Shown here: in pieces, positions 35,048 through 44,292 of the stretch
How the letters are laid out: each line of letters begins with the position of its first letter
How positions within the stretch are numbered: the stretch's first letter is position 1
Assembly (NCBI RefSeq): GCF_008368715.1
Contig: NZ_SMRS01000005.1
Coordinates: forward strand, 205,636 to 269,635
Reading direction: 5' to 3'
DNA: 64,000 nt
Source: Nitrincola tapanii
GTDB taxonomy: Bacteria > Pseudomonadota > Gammaproteobacteria > Pseudomonadales > Balneatricaceae
Notes under the pieces: generated by a model
Seen by the model: the letters and a program-made list of their open reading frames with translations, nothing else
Told to the model about the DNA's origin: nothing
The model's database searches: none
Program-made: the position numbers and the translations under genes

Positions 35048-37203
35048 CCGAGTTATCAGCACCTTATCGTTTTGTGCCTCTGTCCCGCTATGTGTTGATG
35101 CCGGAATGGGGTAAGAAAGTCAGCCAGGATATTCCTTTTTCCGATGGTGTAACCGGCGAGCTGCAGATCCGATTAACTGCTCAGACACCCCTATGTGTGG
35201 GCGGTAAGCAGAGTCTCGCAAATGATCACACCCCTGGTAGCGTCTACTTCAGTGAGACGCCGGACGGGCATCATGCGATCCCACCAACCAGTATCAAGGG
35301 CATGCTGCGCGAAGTGATCAAAATTGCAGGCTTTGGCCGTTTTGATCAGGTGGATGATCAGCAGCTGGGGGTACGTGATATATCCAAGGGTAGAAACTTT
35401 TATTCAGAGGCGATGAATCGCAGCCCGGTCAGTACCGGATGGCTCAACTATGTTGATGGTCGGTGGCAGATTACCCCCTGCAGCTATGTCCGTATTGAGC
35501 AGGAAAAGCTGATTAAGCATTTTGGTATTTCTGCACAGGATTGGAACAGCAGAAAAACAGCGGCAGAGCGCTATCAGTTGTTAGGTGACACGCCTGCACT
35601 GAACTTTGATATTGAGCCTTACAAATACGACTGTAAGCAGCAGGCCTGCCAGCTGGGTAAAGGCAGACACAAGGGGCGGGTGGTCGTAACCGGTCAGCCC
35701 GGAGCTGACTTTAAAGGCAGAAGCGGGAAAAAACGTGATTTTGTTTTTTATGCAGAAGATCCTGAACAGACTCTGACTGTTTCGCCTCACGTGATGAAAG
35801 GCTTTATCAGTATTCACGAAGACAGCAGCGAATGGAAAAGCTGGAAAGATAAGCTGAAAGCGGATCAGCTCGAGCTGGGGATACCGGTTTTCTTTCACCG
35901 TAAAGGAGAAGAGGTTGTCTCCCTTGGGTTGGCGCGCATGTATCGCTTGCCCTATACCAACTCACTGCATGATGCTGTGGCTAATACTCAGGCGGCTCAC
36001 CTTGAGGCAGGGCTGCCAGATCTGGCGGATCTGCTGTTTGGCTGGATTGATGAGGATGCTGAAGGCGTTTCTGCCAGAGGACGGGTATGGCCGGGCTGGT
36101 TGTATAAAACCAGTGAACATGAAGCTGTTTTCAGCCCTGCTACTGTGTTGAGTAACCCCAAACCCTCGTTTTATCCGGCTTATATCAAGCAGTCAGCAAA
36201 CGGGAAATATACTACCCTGATGGATAGTCGAGCTGAGCTTGCCGGTTGGAAACGCTATCCGGTACAGAAAGACTATGAGTTTCCTCAGTTATCGGAGTTA
36301 GTTGCTCGTAACAAAAAAGTTCAAGTACGTTTGCAATATCTACCGAAAGAAACACAGTTTGAAGGCCGTTTGCGCTTTCATAATCTGCGCCTAATTGAAC
36401 TAGGCGCTCTGCTCTGGGCATTAGACTTTGGTCAGCGGGATGAACTGTCCCACTCGTTAGGTATGGGGAAACCTTATGGTCTTGGGCGGGTAAAGCTGGA
36501 AATTAATACAATTAAAATCCGGCCTAATGGTAATCAGGTATCCCTGATGCAGGACAATATTGAAACCGCTGCTCGTTATGCTTTTGAGCACTTTATGGAT
36601 CAGGTCTGGCAGAAAGCCACTCTGGATAGTGAAGCCCGCTGGCGGCACAGTCCTCAGGCAGTGACTTTGCTGGAATACGCTGATGCAGAGCAGTCATCAG
36701 AAAAAGAATTGCGCTACTATGAGCAACCAAAGGCTTTTGTACAAGCCAAGCAGGAAGGTGACGGCCTCAGGTTTTCTCAGCAGGTCGCAGATGTAGAGCT
36801 TAAGGATACTGACCTGACCCCAACAGCCTTTGATAACGTGCCTTTGGAGCAGTTAAATGAACTAGCCGCTGAAGCAGAAGCCCAGCGCCGTGCACAACAG
36901 CAGGCCATAGCTGATAAAAAACAGCGTGAAGCAGAACGGGCAGAAATGAGCGATGAGGAAAGACTATTTGATGTAGTAAAAACCTATGTTGAATCTGGCT
37001 CTGAGCTTAGTAAAACCGAAAAAGATAACCTCGCTAAAGGGATAAACGGTATCACAGATGCCTGGAGCTACTGGCCAGATGATTCTCGGGAGAATGTCGT
37101 CGCCTTTGCACAGAGCGAGCTGGTAAAATTCTGTGACGCCCTGGGTTACAAAAAAGTCACCAAAGCGGCTAATAAGCTGGTAAAGCGCATCGAGGAGGGT
37201 TGA
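35044..37203 (+). CDS. TIGR03986-like CRISPR RAMP protein
   Basis: 719 residues. The beginning (YRFVPLSRYVLMPEWG ... LTAQTPLCVGGKQ ... HHAIPPTSIKGMLREVIKIA) has the pattern of the TIGR03986 CRISPR-associated RAMP family. A second RAMP-like glycine loop appears near residue 475-490 (LSHSLGMGKPYGLGRVKL). From about residue 610 the protein continues as a charged coiled region (AEAEAQRRAQQQAIADKK) and a helical tail. It is the last gene of the cas10 operon, followed by a bidirectional terminator. The long helical tail could contact the Cas11-like part or an effector. Confidence 0.82.
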   Translation: MTELSAPYRFVPLSRYVLMPEWGKKVSQDIPFSDGVTGELQIRLTAQTPLCVGGKQSLANDHTPGSVYFSETPDGHHAIPPTSIKGMLREVIKIAGFGRFDQVDDQQLGVRDISKGRNFYSEAMNRSPVSTGWLNYVDGRWQITPCSYVRIEQEKLIKHFGISAQDWNSRKTAAERYQLLGDTPALNFDIEPYKYDCKQQACQLGKGRHKGRVVVTGQPGADFKGRSGKKRDFVFYAEDPEQTLTVSPHVMKGFISIHEDSSEWKSWKDKLKADQLELGIPVFFHRKGEEVVSLGLARMYRLPYTNSLHDAVANTQAAHLEAGLPDLADLLFGWIDEDAEGVSARGRVWPGWLYKTSEHEAVFSPATVLSNPKPSFYPAYIKQSANGKYTTLMDSRAELAGWKRYPVQKDYEFPQLSELVARNKKVQVRLQYLPKETQFEGRLRFHNLRLIELGALLWALDFGQRDELSHSLGMGKPYGLGRVKLEINTIKIRPNGNQVSLMQDNIETAARYAFEHFMDQVWQKATLDSEARWRHSPQAVTLLEYADAEQSSEKELRYYEQPKAFVQAKQEGDGLRFSQQVADVELKDTDLTPTAFDNVPLEQLNELAAEAEAQRRAQQQAIADKKQREAERAEMSDEERLFDVVKTYVESGSELSKTEKDNLAKGINGITDAWSYWPDDSRENVVAFAQSELVKFCDALGYKKVTKAANKLVKRIEEG

Positions 37204-37226
37204 TTCGCTTAACAGGAAAAACAAAA

Positions 37227-37265
37227 AGCGCCATCTTGCTGTTCACAGCAAGATGGCGCTTTTTA
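37227..37265. terminator. Bidirectional terminator between cas operon and NE0113 operon
   Basis: A perfect 15-bp stem (AGCGCCATCTTGCTG, loop TTCA, complementary arm) is flanked by AAAAA on the left and TTTTA on the right. It serves both the plus-strand cas10 operon and the minus-strand NE0113 gene that converge here. Confidence 0.93.
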
Positions 37266-37290
37266 TTATCCGCCAGGTCAGATACCTATT

Positions 37291-38622
37291 TTAATTATTG
37301 ATGAAAATCTGTTTGTTCTGGTTCGGCAGTTTGATTATGTAGTACTGACCGCCCTTTATACCGGTTTTGGTTTTTCTCCGCGAAGACCGTTCACCTTTAG
37401 GCTTAGGATTTGAATTGCTCTCGGCGTTGCGTTCTGCCAGCTCTTCATCGCTCAGCGTCTGATCCTGCTGTTTTGGCACAAGAAGATTAGCCAGATTGGT
37501 AGGTAATTTATCGGACAGTGTTTTTTTGATGGCATTACGGTAGGTATTGAAATTACCCCCGGTAAAACCGGTTTTGGCAATGCTGTCTAGGCTGCTCTTC
37601 AGGCCGGCATGTTCACCTTCGCGGTCAAAGTCTTCCGCTAGGTTAGTTGAAATCTCTTCAATAGTGTCACCTTTGGGTTCCATGCTGCGAATTTCGCACA
37701 CCTTTTTCAACAGAACCATAGCAAAAATATCATCCCGGGCTTTGGTGTCCCAAGTGCAGAATTCTTCCCGCTCTTCCGGATCACGCAGGGTATCTTCCAG
37801 CAACAATAGATAGGTCGACCAGTGCAGAAGATTCGGGAAGTGTACCCGAGCCATTTCTTCACAGCTATTACGGCTTTTAACCATCAGATACTGCTCGGCA
37901 GGGTAGGCGTGCAGTTCCACCTGATCCGGCTGTTCACCAAGGTTGATCAGGTGTGTCAGGAGGCGGAAATCGATATTGTCCTGCATGTTTTTCATCAGCT
38001 CAGGAACCAGAGCGCGCTGGCGGATAAAAGGAATATCCGCCAAAATAACAGTGGCATTTTTAGCGTTGTGTTCTGCGCCGTTAAATTCACGTACGATATG
38101 ATCGTTACGAGTCGGGAAGTAAAAGTCCGGGCAGCGCTCAAACATCTCACTGTTTTCACCCACCAGTACATGAGACAGCTTATCGAAATGTCGGCCAAAT
38201 AGGCTCATGGCGTAACCTAGATAAAAAGTCATCGTTTTACGGCCACCGGCAATAGAGGCGTGGATGCGAGTATTGTTGTTTTGCGCCTCATTGCGCACTG
38301 TGGTCATAATAAAGTTGGCCAGTGCCTCGTGGTCTGCCAGATTTCGGGCATCTTCTACCGGTTTACCTTCTGCATTGGGTACCACCATAATCTGCTCGTC
38401 AGAGAAGGGGATCATAGGTTTTCCCAGTTCCTGACACAGTTTTTCCAGCTGCTGATCTTCAATCAGGCCCTTGGCAATTTTAGCTTTGCCTTTGGAGGTG
38501 GTAATGATCTTAATCTCTTTTGGCCAGGCACCGCCGTTACGGTCAATACCGTATAGAGTCTCAGTGACTACTGCAGGTGACATGCCTGTAATTGCTAAGA
38601 GAAGAGTGCGCTCTGTATGCAT
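37291..38622 (-). CDS. Cas_NE0113-family CARF protein, copy A
   Basis: ATG 38622 (AAGGGAT upstream) gives 443 residues. The N-terminal CARF-like domain carries LLLAITGMSPAVVTETLYGI and ASIAGGRKTMTFYLGYAMSL, the two signatures of the Cas_NE0113 family, which is related to Sso2081-type ring nucleases. The C-terminal about 220 residues are helical and shared with copy B at 58345, including LPTNLANLL, and end in a basic tail. It may bind or degrade cyclic oligoadenylate, or be an effector whose output lies in the C-terminal domain. It is the last gene of a minus-strand operon starting near 40324. Confidence 0.87.
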   Translation of the reverse strand: MHTERTLLLAITGMSPAVVTETLYGIDRNGGAWPKEIKIITTSKGKAKIAKGLIEDQQLEKLCQELGKPMIPFSDEQIMVVPNAEGKPVEDARNLADHEALANFIMTTVRNEAQNNNTRIHASIAGGRKTMTFYLGYAMSLFGRHFDKLSHVLVGENSEMFERCPDFYFPTRNDHIVREFNGAEHNAKNATVILADIPFIRQRALVPELMKNMQDNIDFRLLTHLINLGEQPDQVELHAYPAEQYLMVKSRNSCEEMARVHFPNLLHWSTYLLLLEDTLRDPEEREEFCTWDTKARDDIFAMVLLKKVCEIRSMEPKGDTIEEISTNLAEDFDREGEHAGLKSSLDSIAKTGFTGGNFNTYRNAIKKTLSDKLPTNLANLLVPKQQDQTLSDEELAERNAESNSNPKPKGERSSRRKTKTGIKGGQYYIIKLPNQNKQIFINN

Positions 38623-38740
38623 ATGAATCCCTTCTGGAGTAAGAATTTTAATTGGTCTGCGTAGTGCCATGGGTTAATAAAGCCTGAAGATAGGAAAATA
38701 TTCTCATAAAGCTTTCAGCAGGCTTATCGACAGAGGGTCA

Positions 38741-39010
38741 TTATTGGCCTTTTAAAAGCATCTGAAAAAAAGCCATAATCTGTGCTTGTCCGCCCCATGC
38801 CTGGCGCACATCATTGGCATCCAGAATGCGGCAATGGCCCGTAATGCTGTTACGCTGTACTCGCCAACCATCACAGCTTGCGAGGTCATTCCACCAGAAT
38901 TCGCCACCCATAGTCGGTGTTTTAACGTTTGGCAAAAGGCCTAGGCGGTTGATCAGGTCGGGACAGGCTGCCAGAATTCCCAGTGCAATTGTAAGAGTCT
39001 TGGGGTTCAT
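38741..39010 (-). CDS. Small unknown protein, 89 residues
   Basis: Not recognised. The ATG at 39010 has an excellent GAGGAG ribosome-binding site, which supports translation. It contains a hydrophobic N-terminal helix (LTIALGILAACPDLINRLG) and a compact Trp/Cys-containing core (GGEFWWNDLASCDGWRVQRN and GHCRILDANDVRQAWGG). It lies between the 335-residue unknown gene and the NE0113 gene on the same strand, with a near-palindromic operator-like site 75 nt upstream. Its role in the CRISPR locus is unknown. Confidence 0.65.
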   Translation of the reverse strand: MNPKTLTIALGILAACPDLINRLGLLPNVKTPTMGGEFWWNDLASCDGWRVQRNSITGHCRILDANDVRQAWGGQAQIMAFFQMLLKGQ

Positions 39011-39084
39011 AAGTCATCTCCTCGGTGTATGCTCAAACAGTCAGGATAGTATTGTGCGCTCTTATCGGTCCCAAATAGGCCTGA

Positions 39085-39094
39085 TAAATTTGTG
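39085..39094. promoter_or_regulatory. ACAAATTTGT-like site with one mismatch
   Basis: ATAAATTTGT on the plus strand (ACAAATTTAT on minus) differs at one base from the palindrome at 28941, 40449, 52723 and 52787. It is followed by GTGTATCACAC, a second small inverted repeat. It lies upstream of the minus-strand 89-residue gene and overlaps no coding sequence. Confidence 0.3.
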
Positions 39095-39098
39095 TGTA

Positions 39099-40106
39099 TC
39101 ACACTGGATCACGAAGTAACGCTGTCTGCAGCTCTGCAAGATCAACTTCTCGTTCGTGCATTTGGCTGACGAGAAACTGAATGTCGGCTTGATGTTTTTC
39201 ATCAAGCAGCTGTTGGCAGTCTGCCATCAGCTGGCGAATATCCCGCTTTGTCATATCGGCCAGTTGGTGAGCGAAGCTGTAGCTCTGTGTACTGGCGGCA
39301 GGTTCAGAGATACGCGGCTTCGTATCAACGACAGTATCCGGTATCTTGCTTGGATCGCAGACTGCCTTCAACTTGTCATTAGCGGCCTTATCCGGGGCCA
39401 GCTTTCTTTGCTTCTGCGAATCGTTCGATGCAACCTCGGCCTGGTTATTCTCTGGAATCTCCGACGGAGTTGAGTCTTCCGGCATTTCTAAGGCCTGAAC
39501 CGAAGCGCCGGACTTTAAAGACAGTATACGGTCGTACTCTGGCACAGACGGCAGCATGAAGTTCAGGTTTTCACCAACCTGCTTTTGTGTCTGCTTGATC
39601 AGTCCCGGAGGTATGAAGACTCCAGTACCAAAGGATTCAATGGCGCGATCAATCTCTGCCCGGATTTTCTTTTTCCGGAATGCTTGTATGTATTCACCCA
39701 AGAACTCAGTTTGGCTGGATTCGACCATTTTCATTTCCTCTTCCTTGACACTTTCCAGTGAATTCCGAAAGACTTTAATCAGTTGCTCAGTCACTTTTCC
39801 CATGACCTCTATACTGGCTTTCTTGGCATTTGCCTTACGGACCGAACGGGGTATTTCTGTTTGTATGCTCGGTTCAACCCGGTGTTTTTGTTTATACGCG
39901 CAGCGGATTTCAGCCAGAAAATTCTCTAAACTCCGGTGATCTGAAGGCGTAGACGACGTAAAGAACACTTGGTCTATCCCCTTGATCGTGACCTTCAAAT
40001 GATTGTTGGAAGACTTTTCGTAGCGAAACGGAGTCTCCCCTACAATTTTTGCAATCCCTTTTATCGCCGAACGTTGGTAGGGCGTGTAGCTTCGCTTGTT
40101 GCACAT
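39099..40106 (-). CDS. Unknown protein, 335 residues, CRISPR-locus associated
   Basis: Not recognised. The N-terminal 90 residues (SYTPYQRSAIKGIAKIVGETPFRYEKSSNNHLKVTIKGI) look like a small alpha/beta RNA-binding type domain. A central coiled helix (KVTEQLIKVFRNSLESVKEEEMKMVE), a disordered Ser/Pro/Asp stretch (about 215-270) and a C-terminal helical segment follow. AAGGGATAA precedes the ATG. It follows the 70-residue gene by 6 nt and probably shares its promoter and the ACAAATTTGT site at 40449. The adjacent genes are CRISPR-related, but this protein has no recognisable Cas motif. Confidence 0.7.
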   Translation of the reverse strand: MCNKRSYTPYQRSAIKGIAKIVGETPFRYEKSSNNHLKVTIKGIDQVFFTSSTPSDHRSLENFLAEIRCAYKQKHRVEPSIQTEIPRSVRKANAKKASIEVMGKVTEQLIKVFRNSLESVKEEEMKMVESSQTEFLGEYIQAFRKKKIRAEIDRAIESFGTGVFIPPGLIKQTQKQVGENLNFMLPSVPEYDRILSLKSGASVQALEMPEDSTPSEIPENNQAEVASNDSQKQRKLAPDKAANDKLKAVCDPSKIPDTVVDTKPRISEPAASTQSYSFAHQLADMTKRDIRQLMADCQQLLDEKHQADIQFLVSQMHEREVDLAELQTALLRDPV

Positions 40107-40111
40107 ATCAA

Positions 40112-40324
40112 TTATCCCTTTTGAAATGGCTCAATGGTGTCCCCCAGCGTGCAGGCGCACAGCGCAATGCTGGCATCATCGCCGGTTGTGCCTAGGGTAA
40201 AGACATTTGTTACTCGTTTCATGCGCACCTCATGTTGCTGTTGGTGATTAATGACTCTGTCAACGGACAACTCCACTGACATAGCGGGCTTGTGCGTGCC
40301 AAAGGTTGATAACGCGTTCGACAT
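40112..40324 (-). CDS. Small protein, 70 residues, operon leader
   Basis: A short frame with a plausible ribosome-binding site (GGGATGAG before ATG) and a stop only 6 nt before the 335-residue gene. The sequence (HQQQHEVRMKRVTNVFTLGTTGDDASIALCACTLGDT) has no known motif. Its translation is likely because of spacing and ribosome-binding site, but its function is unknown. It could also be a spurious frame in an operon leader. Confidence 0.45.
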   Translation of the reverse strand: MSNALSTFGTHKPAMSVELSVDRVINHQQQHEVRMKRVTNVFTLGTTGDDASIALCACTLGDTIEPFQKG

Positions 40325-40448
40325 ACTGTCTCATCCCTGCAGTGCCAAGCGGCGGCTGGCAAGCTTGCCAGCTATCTGTATTGCAGTGCAGGTCGTGTCG
40401 CTGCTGGTGAGGGTAACTATCCCACAGGCCATCTGCCGATGGGCGTAA

Positions 40449-40458
40449 ACAAATTTGT
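40449..40458. promoter_or_regulatory. ACAAATTTGT palindrome, site 2
   Basis: A perfect copy of the palindrome, about 125 nt upstream of the minus-strand operon of 70-residue, 335-residue, 89-residue and NE0113 genes, in the 256-nt gap after cas6. Read on minus it is followed by TTACGCCC. Confidence 0.55.
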
Positions 40459-40580
40459 GAGACAAGAGACCAGAGGAGTTAGGCCAAAAGAGGCTCGCTC
40501 TTGGTTACTGCAAGGATGAACGGAAAGAGAGTTAGCTCTGAAACAGGCAAAATGGCGGTAGGAAAGGACAGTTGCTTCGG

Positions 40581-41447
40581 TTATCGACAGCTGGCCTGAA
40601 GAGCTCCCAGGCCAAACGATGTTTTGCCACCACCATGCAGGGCGAGGCCATTAGCGATTAACGCACCAAACCAGTCTGGAAACGCTTCTTCGCTCTCAAT
40701 GTGAAAGTCTCCGATAACCCCTGTCAGCGGATGGCGAGTATGCTGGCGGTTGGAGTGGCGAATCCAGGATGAATCCTCAAGCTGAGCTTTAACATGCAAG
40801 CCGTCGGCAAAGGTCAAAATTGCCCTGTTGTCTGGTAGAGGCAGTTCAAGATCAAAATGCTCACTGATGATGCGCTGTCGGTGTGCCAGTCCGATCAACA
40901 CGTCATGGATACCGAATGTTTTGGATGTAAGCGCTTTTCCCTTGCGTTTGATCAGCCACGGCGTTGTCAGCTTCAATTCCAGGTGTGTCAGTCCTGAGGG
41001 CAATGCAAGCTTTTCAGCCGACCATGAGTTCAGTACACAAGGGACCAGGGGCGTGCCCAGTCCGTGCTCCAGTCCTTTTGCGAGAGCCTGTTGCACTCCA
41101 CTCTGAATAACAGGAGACAGGCCAATAAAATGGAGCAGAAAGGAGAAGCATTCGGTGTGTGCTACACGTCTGGAATGATCAAGCGGCGTCAGCAATACCG
41201 CCGGAATACCATCCTGGCCATTGCGACGGTAGCCCTCAAACAGATGAGCATACAGGCAATCAGGACGATGGGCAGGAGCTTTTTCACAAAGGCAAAAACG
41301 TGATAGCAGTGCGTGTCCCAATACTCCGCGAAGCATACTGCCCGGGTGTTCAGGCAGATTCAGCGTGGTTGATGGCCGCACATCGACTTTCAGACTTGTG
41401 ATTGCAGGGTGAGGAAAATAGTAGTGCGGTTGAGTTTGTGTATCCAT
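40581..41447 (-). CDS. cas6: Cas6 pre-crRNA endoribonuclease
   Basis: A 288-residue RAMP-superfamily protein. The N-terminal LPEHPGSMLRGVLGHALLSR and the C-terminal glycine loop LHGGGKTSFGLGAL match the PF10040 type Cas6. It cuts repeat RNA to leave the 8-nt 5' handle, which here would be ATTAAGAC. Two cysteine-bearing segments (FCLCEKAPAHRPDC) are near residue 55. It is divergent from CRISPR array 1, which starts 289 nt upstream on the other strand. One Cas6 probably serves all three arrays, because the repeats differ by one base. Confidence 0.87.
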   Translation of the reverse strand: MDTQTQPHYYFPHPAITSLKVDVRPSTTLNLPEHPGSMLRGVLGHALLSRFCLCEKAPAHRPDCLYAHLFEGYRRNGQDGIPAVLLTPLDHSRRVAHTECFSFLLHFIGLSPVIQSGVQQALAKGLEHGLGTPLVPCVLNSWSAEKLALPSGLTHLELKLTTPWLIKRKGKALTSKTFGIHDVLIGLAHRQRIISEHFDLELPLPDNRAILTFADGLHVKAQLEDSSWIRHSNRQHTRHPLTGVIGDFHIESEEAFPDWFGALIANGLALHGGGKTSFGLGALQASCR

Positions 41448-41603
41448 ACAACATCGATCCTGATGTCCACTTCGGCCTTGAATCTACCGTTTCCATCAGG
41501 GTATGTAAATCAAGCCTTACTTTTCTGGCGTCATCGGCGTCTTAATATGGTTTCAGAGAGCCCGGCTATTGAATCTTCTTCAGAATACGGGGTAATCTAC
41601 AGG

Positions 41604-41736
41604 TGCTCTCGGACTGGGAGGCAAACAATGCTCAAGGTTACATCTGGTCAAATATTAGACAACTTGTTGGTCAAAAAACAATCAGTAAAAAGTAGGTTTT
41701 ATCTGCTTGATTTGGTTGAAAAAATATTTGGTTGGA
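41604..41736 (+). promoter_or_regulatory. CRISPR leader of array 1
   Basis: These 133 nt, from TGCTCTCGGACTGGGAGG to GGTTGGA at the first repeat, are nearly identical to the sequences before arrays 2 and 3. The shared core includes AACAATCAGTAAAAAG. Such conservation marks the leader that drives transcription and directs spacer insertion. Confidence 0.88.
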
Positions 41737-42816
41737 GTCCGAGAGCTACCCCGATACCGGAGGGGATTAAGACGGTGGCGTATTGCCGCTGTGCTCCCCA
41801 GCTAAGTCCGAGAGCTACCCCGATACCGGAGGGGATTAAGACTCTAGGGATAGGGTGTGGAAGTAGCCGCCTCGGTCCGAGAGCTACCCCGATACCGGAG
41901 GGGATTAAGACGCGCCGCGATTTTCGACTGTATAGCCATAAATTGTCCGAGAGCTACCCCGATACCGGAGGGGATTAAGACATTTACCTATTCGACGTCT
42001 ATCAGACACTTGCCGTCCGAGAGCTACCCCGATACCGGAGGGGATTAAGACCTTCAATATTTTTATTATTATCGTAGCTGATTCGTCCGAGAGCTACCCC
42101 GATACCGGAGGGGATTAAGACCTTTTGGCGCAGCATTTTCGCTCTGTTTTGCGTCCGAGAGCTACCCCGATACCGGAGGGGATTAAGACGCAGCTTAGAC
42201 AGCTGTTTGAAGGCCTCTGAATGTCCGAGAGCTACCCCGATACCGGAGGGGATTAAGACATAGCAGATCCGAGCGCCTGCTGCACCGGCGCGTCCGAGAG
42301 CTACCCCGATACCGGAGGGGATTAAGACCTGACTTTTACCCTGGCTTTTGTGACTTTTGCGTCCGAGAGCTACCCCGATACCGGAGGGGATTAAGACCGC
42401 TACCTAACAATATTGCAGTTTGATGCATTGTCCGAGAGCTACCCCGATACCGGAGGGGATTAAGACTCAGGTTGGTGTCCTGAACCTCTCCCTTCCAAGT
42501 CCGAGAGCTACCCCGATACCGGAGGGGATTAAGACTAGCTGAAACAACGTTAGCCATTAATGACAACAAGTCCGAGAGCTACCCCGATACCGGAGGGGAT
42601 TAAGACCCCTTTCTATCGCGTCTCGCATGTTGGCTGCCGTCCGAGAGCTACCCCGATACCGGAGGGGATTAAGACACGCCGTTGCTAATCATGCCTGATG
42701 GACGAGACGTCCGAGAGCTACCCCGATACCGGAGGGGATTAAGACGTCTGGTGACACGCAGTCTGGATGATGAGGTAATGTCCGAGAGCTACCCCGATAC
42801 CGGAGGGGGTTAAGAC
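41737..42816 (+). CRISPR. CRISPR array 1 (16 repeats, 15 spacers)
   Basis: The 37-bp repeat starts GTCCGAGAGCTACCCC and ends GGAGGGGATTAAGAC, with GATA in the middle. Spacers are 31-34 bp. Fifteen repeats are identical by eye and the last (42780-42816) has one change (GGGGGTTAAGAC), as expected for the leader-distal end. The CCCC/GGGG pair can form the stem that Cas6 recognises, and the 3' end gives the ATTAAGAC handle. The array is read left to right, away from cas6. Spacer targets could not be searched. Confidence 0.98.
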
Positions 42817-42979
42817 TTTGCAGCGGCCATGAATGCCTGGTGAATCCAGACCCCATGGATATATCGACTTGCTGGTGATTTCTGTAAAACTTGCTCCTCA
42901 GAGTTGCAGCCCACACAATGTCTTGGCACCTGAAACTAGGTTCTTAATGAGCCAGTAAGATCCACAGGACATTGCTGCC

Positions 42980-44236
42980 ATGAATCCGATTACCTACATT
43001 TGCATTGCTTCCGAGTTCAACGTACCTGAGCTTGAAGCCTGCCTTGCTGTTCAGCCTTCGGATCTGGTGTTGATTGTCAGCAACTTTGAAAAAGCCTGCC
43101 AAGGTGCCCGGCGGCTTGCATCAACCGTAGAGAGAGCAATTCCCGGGATTAGGGTACATCGTCCAGATGAGCGCGAGCCTTTCGATGGCGAAGACATCCT
43201 CGCTGTTCAGCATTGGGTTAGAACCACCCTGATTCCCTATCTTGCGCAGCATATCTCCGCGAACAATCAACAGATTCTGAATTTTACCGGCGGTACTAAA
43301 GCTCTGAGCTTGGCGCTGATTACTAACCTGAATTGCCGATATCTGCACTATAAAGGGATGGGTAAGAGCCGTATCCAAGTGCTGCAGCAAGATGGTCAGC
43401 AACTGCTGAGCGGTAGTGGTGATATTGAGCCGGTAACGGCAACACCTCTGCAGGTCGCTCAGTTGTATGCAGGTGATGTCAAAATTGGAACAGGGCTGCG
43501 GGGACAAGAAGAGCTGACCTCCGCATTAGCCAACGATATCTGGCGGGCATTGAAAGAAGAGGATGCTGGGCTGTTGCAGCTGTTTAATGCGTTGGACCGA
43601 ATCTGGTCAGAGGGACGTGGTACAGCCGCTTTCTCTGACAGTAGTTTGGCGTTTTCGCTTGATGAATTGCTCCAAGGGCAGGTGCCGGAGTCTACCCTGG
43701 TGGGATGGCTGAATCGGTTTGCACAACTGAATACGCATTACTTTTGCCTGCAGCAAAACCGGATAATCATTCCCGGCAATGGGGCCAGAAAGCAGGGGAA
43801 ATACCTGCGCCGTTGGATCAGTGGTGAATGGTTGGAAGAGTTGGCAGTCAATTGGTTGCAGCAGGGGGGTATGCCGGCAGCGCACATTGCCCGTGGTGTG
43901 ATAGCGGACAGCCAGGCGAGCAATCTGTCTGAATCCGGCCGTGAAACAGACCTGTTTGTGCACCATCGCGGTAGAAGTTATCTGGTCGAAATCAAGGCTG
44001 ACCTGCCTCATGATGCCAATATGCGCTCGGCTGAACACCAATTGGCCAGCCTGGGCGATCGTTTTGGTAAAACTCAAAAGGTGTTGTTCATCGGCCCTCA
44101 ATTGCAGCATAAGCTGATTGAGGATCAGCGCTGGCATCTTATTGAAGCACGTTTCAGTGGCAGTGGTATCCTGTTAGCCTTTGACAGATCCAGTTTGCTG
44201 CGAGCATTTGGTCTTGCAGCTGAGTCTGGAGTCTGA
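42980..44236 (+). CDS. Card1/Can2-like CARF nuclease
   Basis: 418 residues. The N-terminal CARF domain contains the ligand-loop motif NFTGGTKALSLALI (103-107). The C-terminal PD-(D/E)xK nuclease has GEWLEELAVNWL (Glu283 and Glu286), ETDLF (Asp324), and LVEIKA (Glu337 and Lys339). This is the architecture of Card1/Can2, whose nuclease cuts single-stranded DNA and RNA or nicks DNA when bound to cyclic tetra-adenylate. It should respond to the cyclase of the Cas10 encoded in the same locus. The gene starts 163 nt after array 1 and is followed after 56 nt by the 895-residue gene. Confidence 0.9.
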   Translation: MNPITYICIASEFNVPELEACLAVQPSDLVLIVSNFEKACQGARRLASTVERAIPGIRVHRPDEREPFDGEDILAVQHWVRTTLIPYLAQHISANNQQILNFTGGTKALSLALITNLNCRYLHYKGMGKSRIQVLQQDGQQLLSGSGDIEPVTATPLQVAQLYAGDVKIGTGLRGQEELTSALANDIWRALKEEDAGLLQLFNALDRIWSEGRGTAAFSDSSLAFSLDELLQGQVPESTLVGWLNRFAQLNTHYFCLQQNRIIIPGNGARKQGKYLRRWISGEWLEELAVNWLQQGGMPAAHIARGVIADSQASNLSESGRETDLFVHHRGRSYLVEIKADLPHDANMRSAEHQLASLGDRFGKTQKVLFIGPQLQHKLIEDQRWHLIEARFSGSGILLAFDRSSLLRAFGLAAESGV

Positions 44237-44292
44237 GCCATGCCGGCTTTACTGCTGCTTCGTTTTTAAGACAGTTCAGGAACCTCATTTAT

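Noticed and set aside
41409..42569. Open frames over CRISPR array 1 (peptides repeating RATPIPEG or LNPLRYRGSS)
   Set aside because: They are translations of the 37-bp repeat in frame with spacer lengths, and similar frames occur at arrays 2 and 3. No ribosome-binding site or family is visible.
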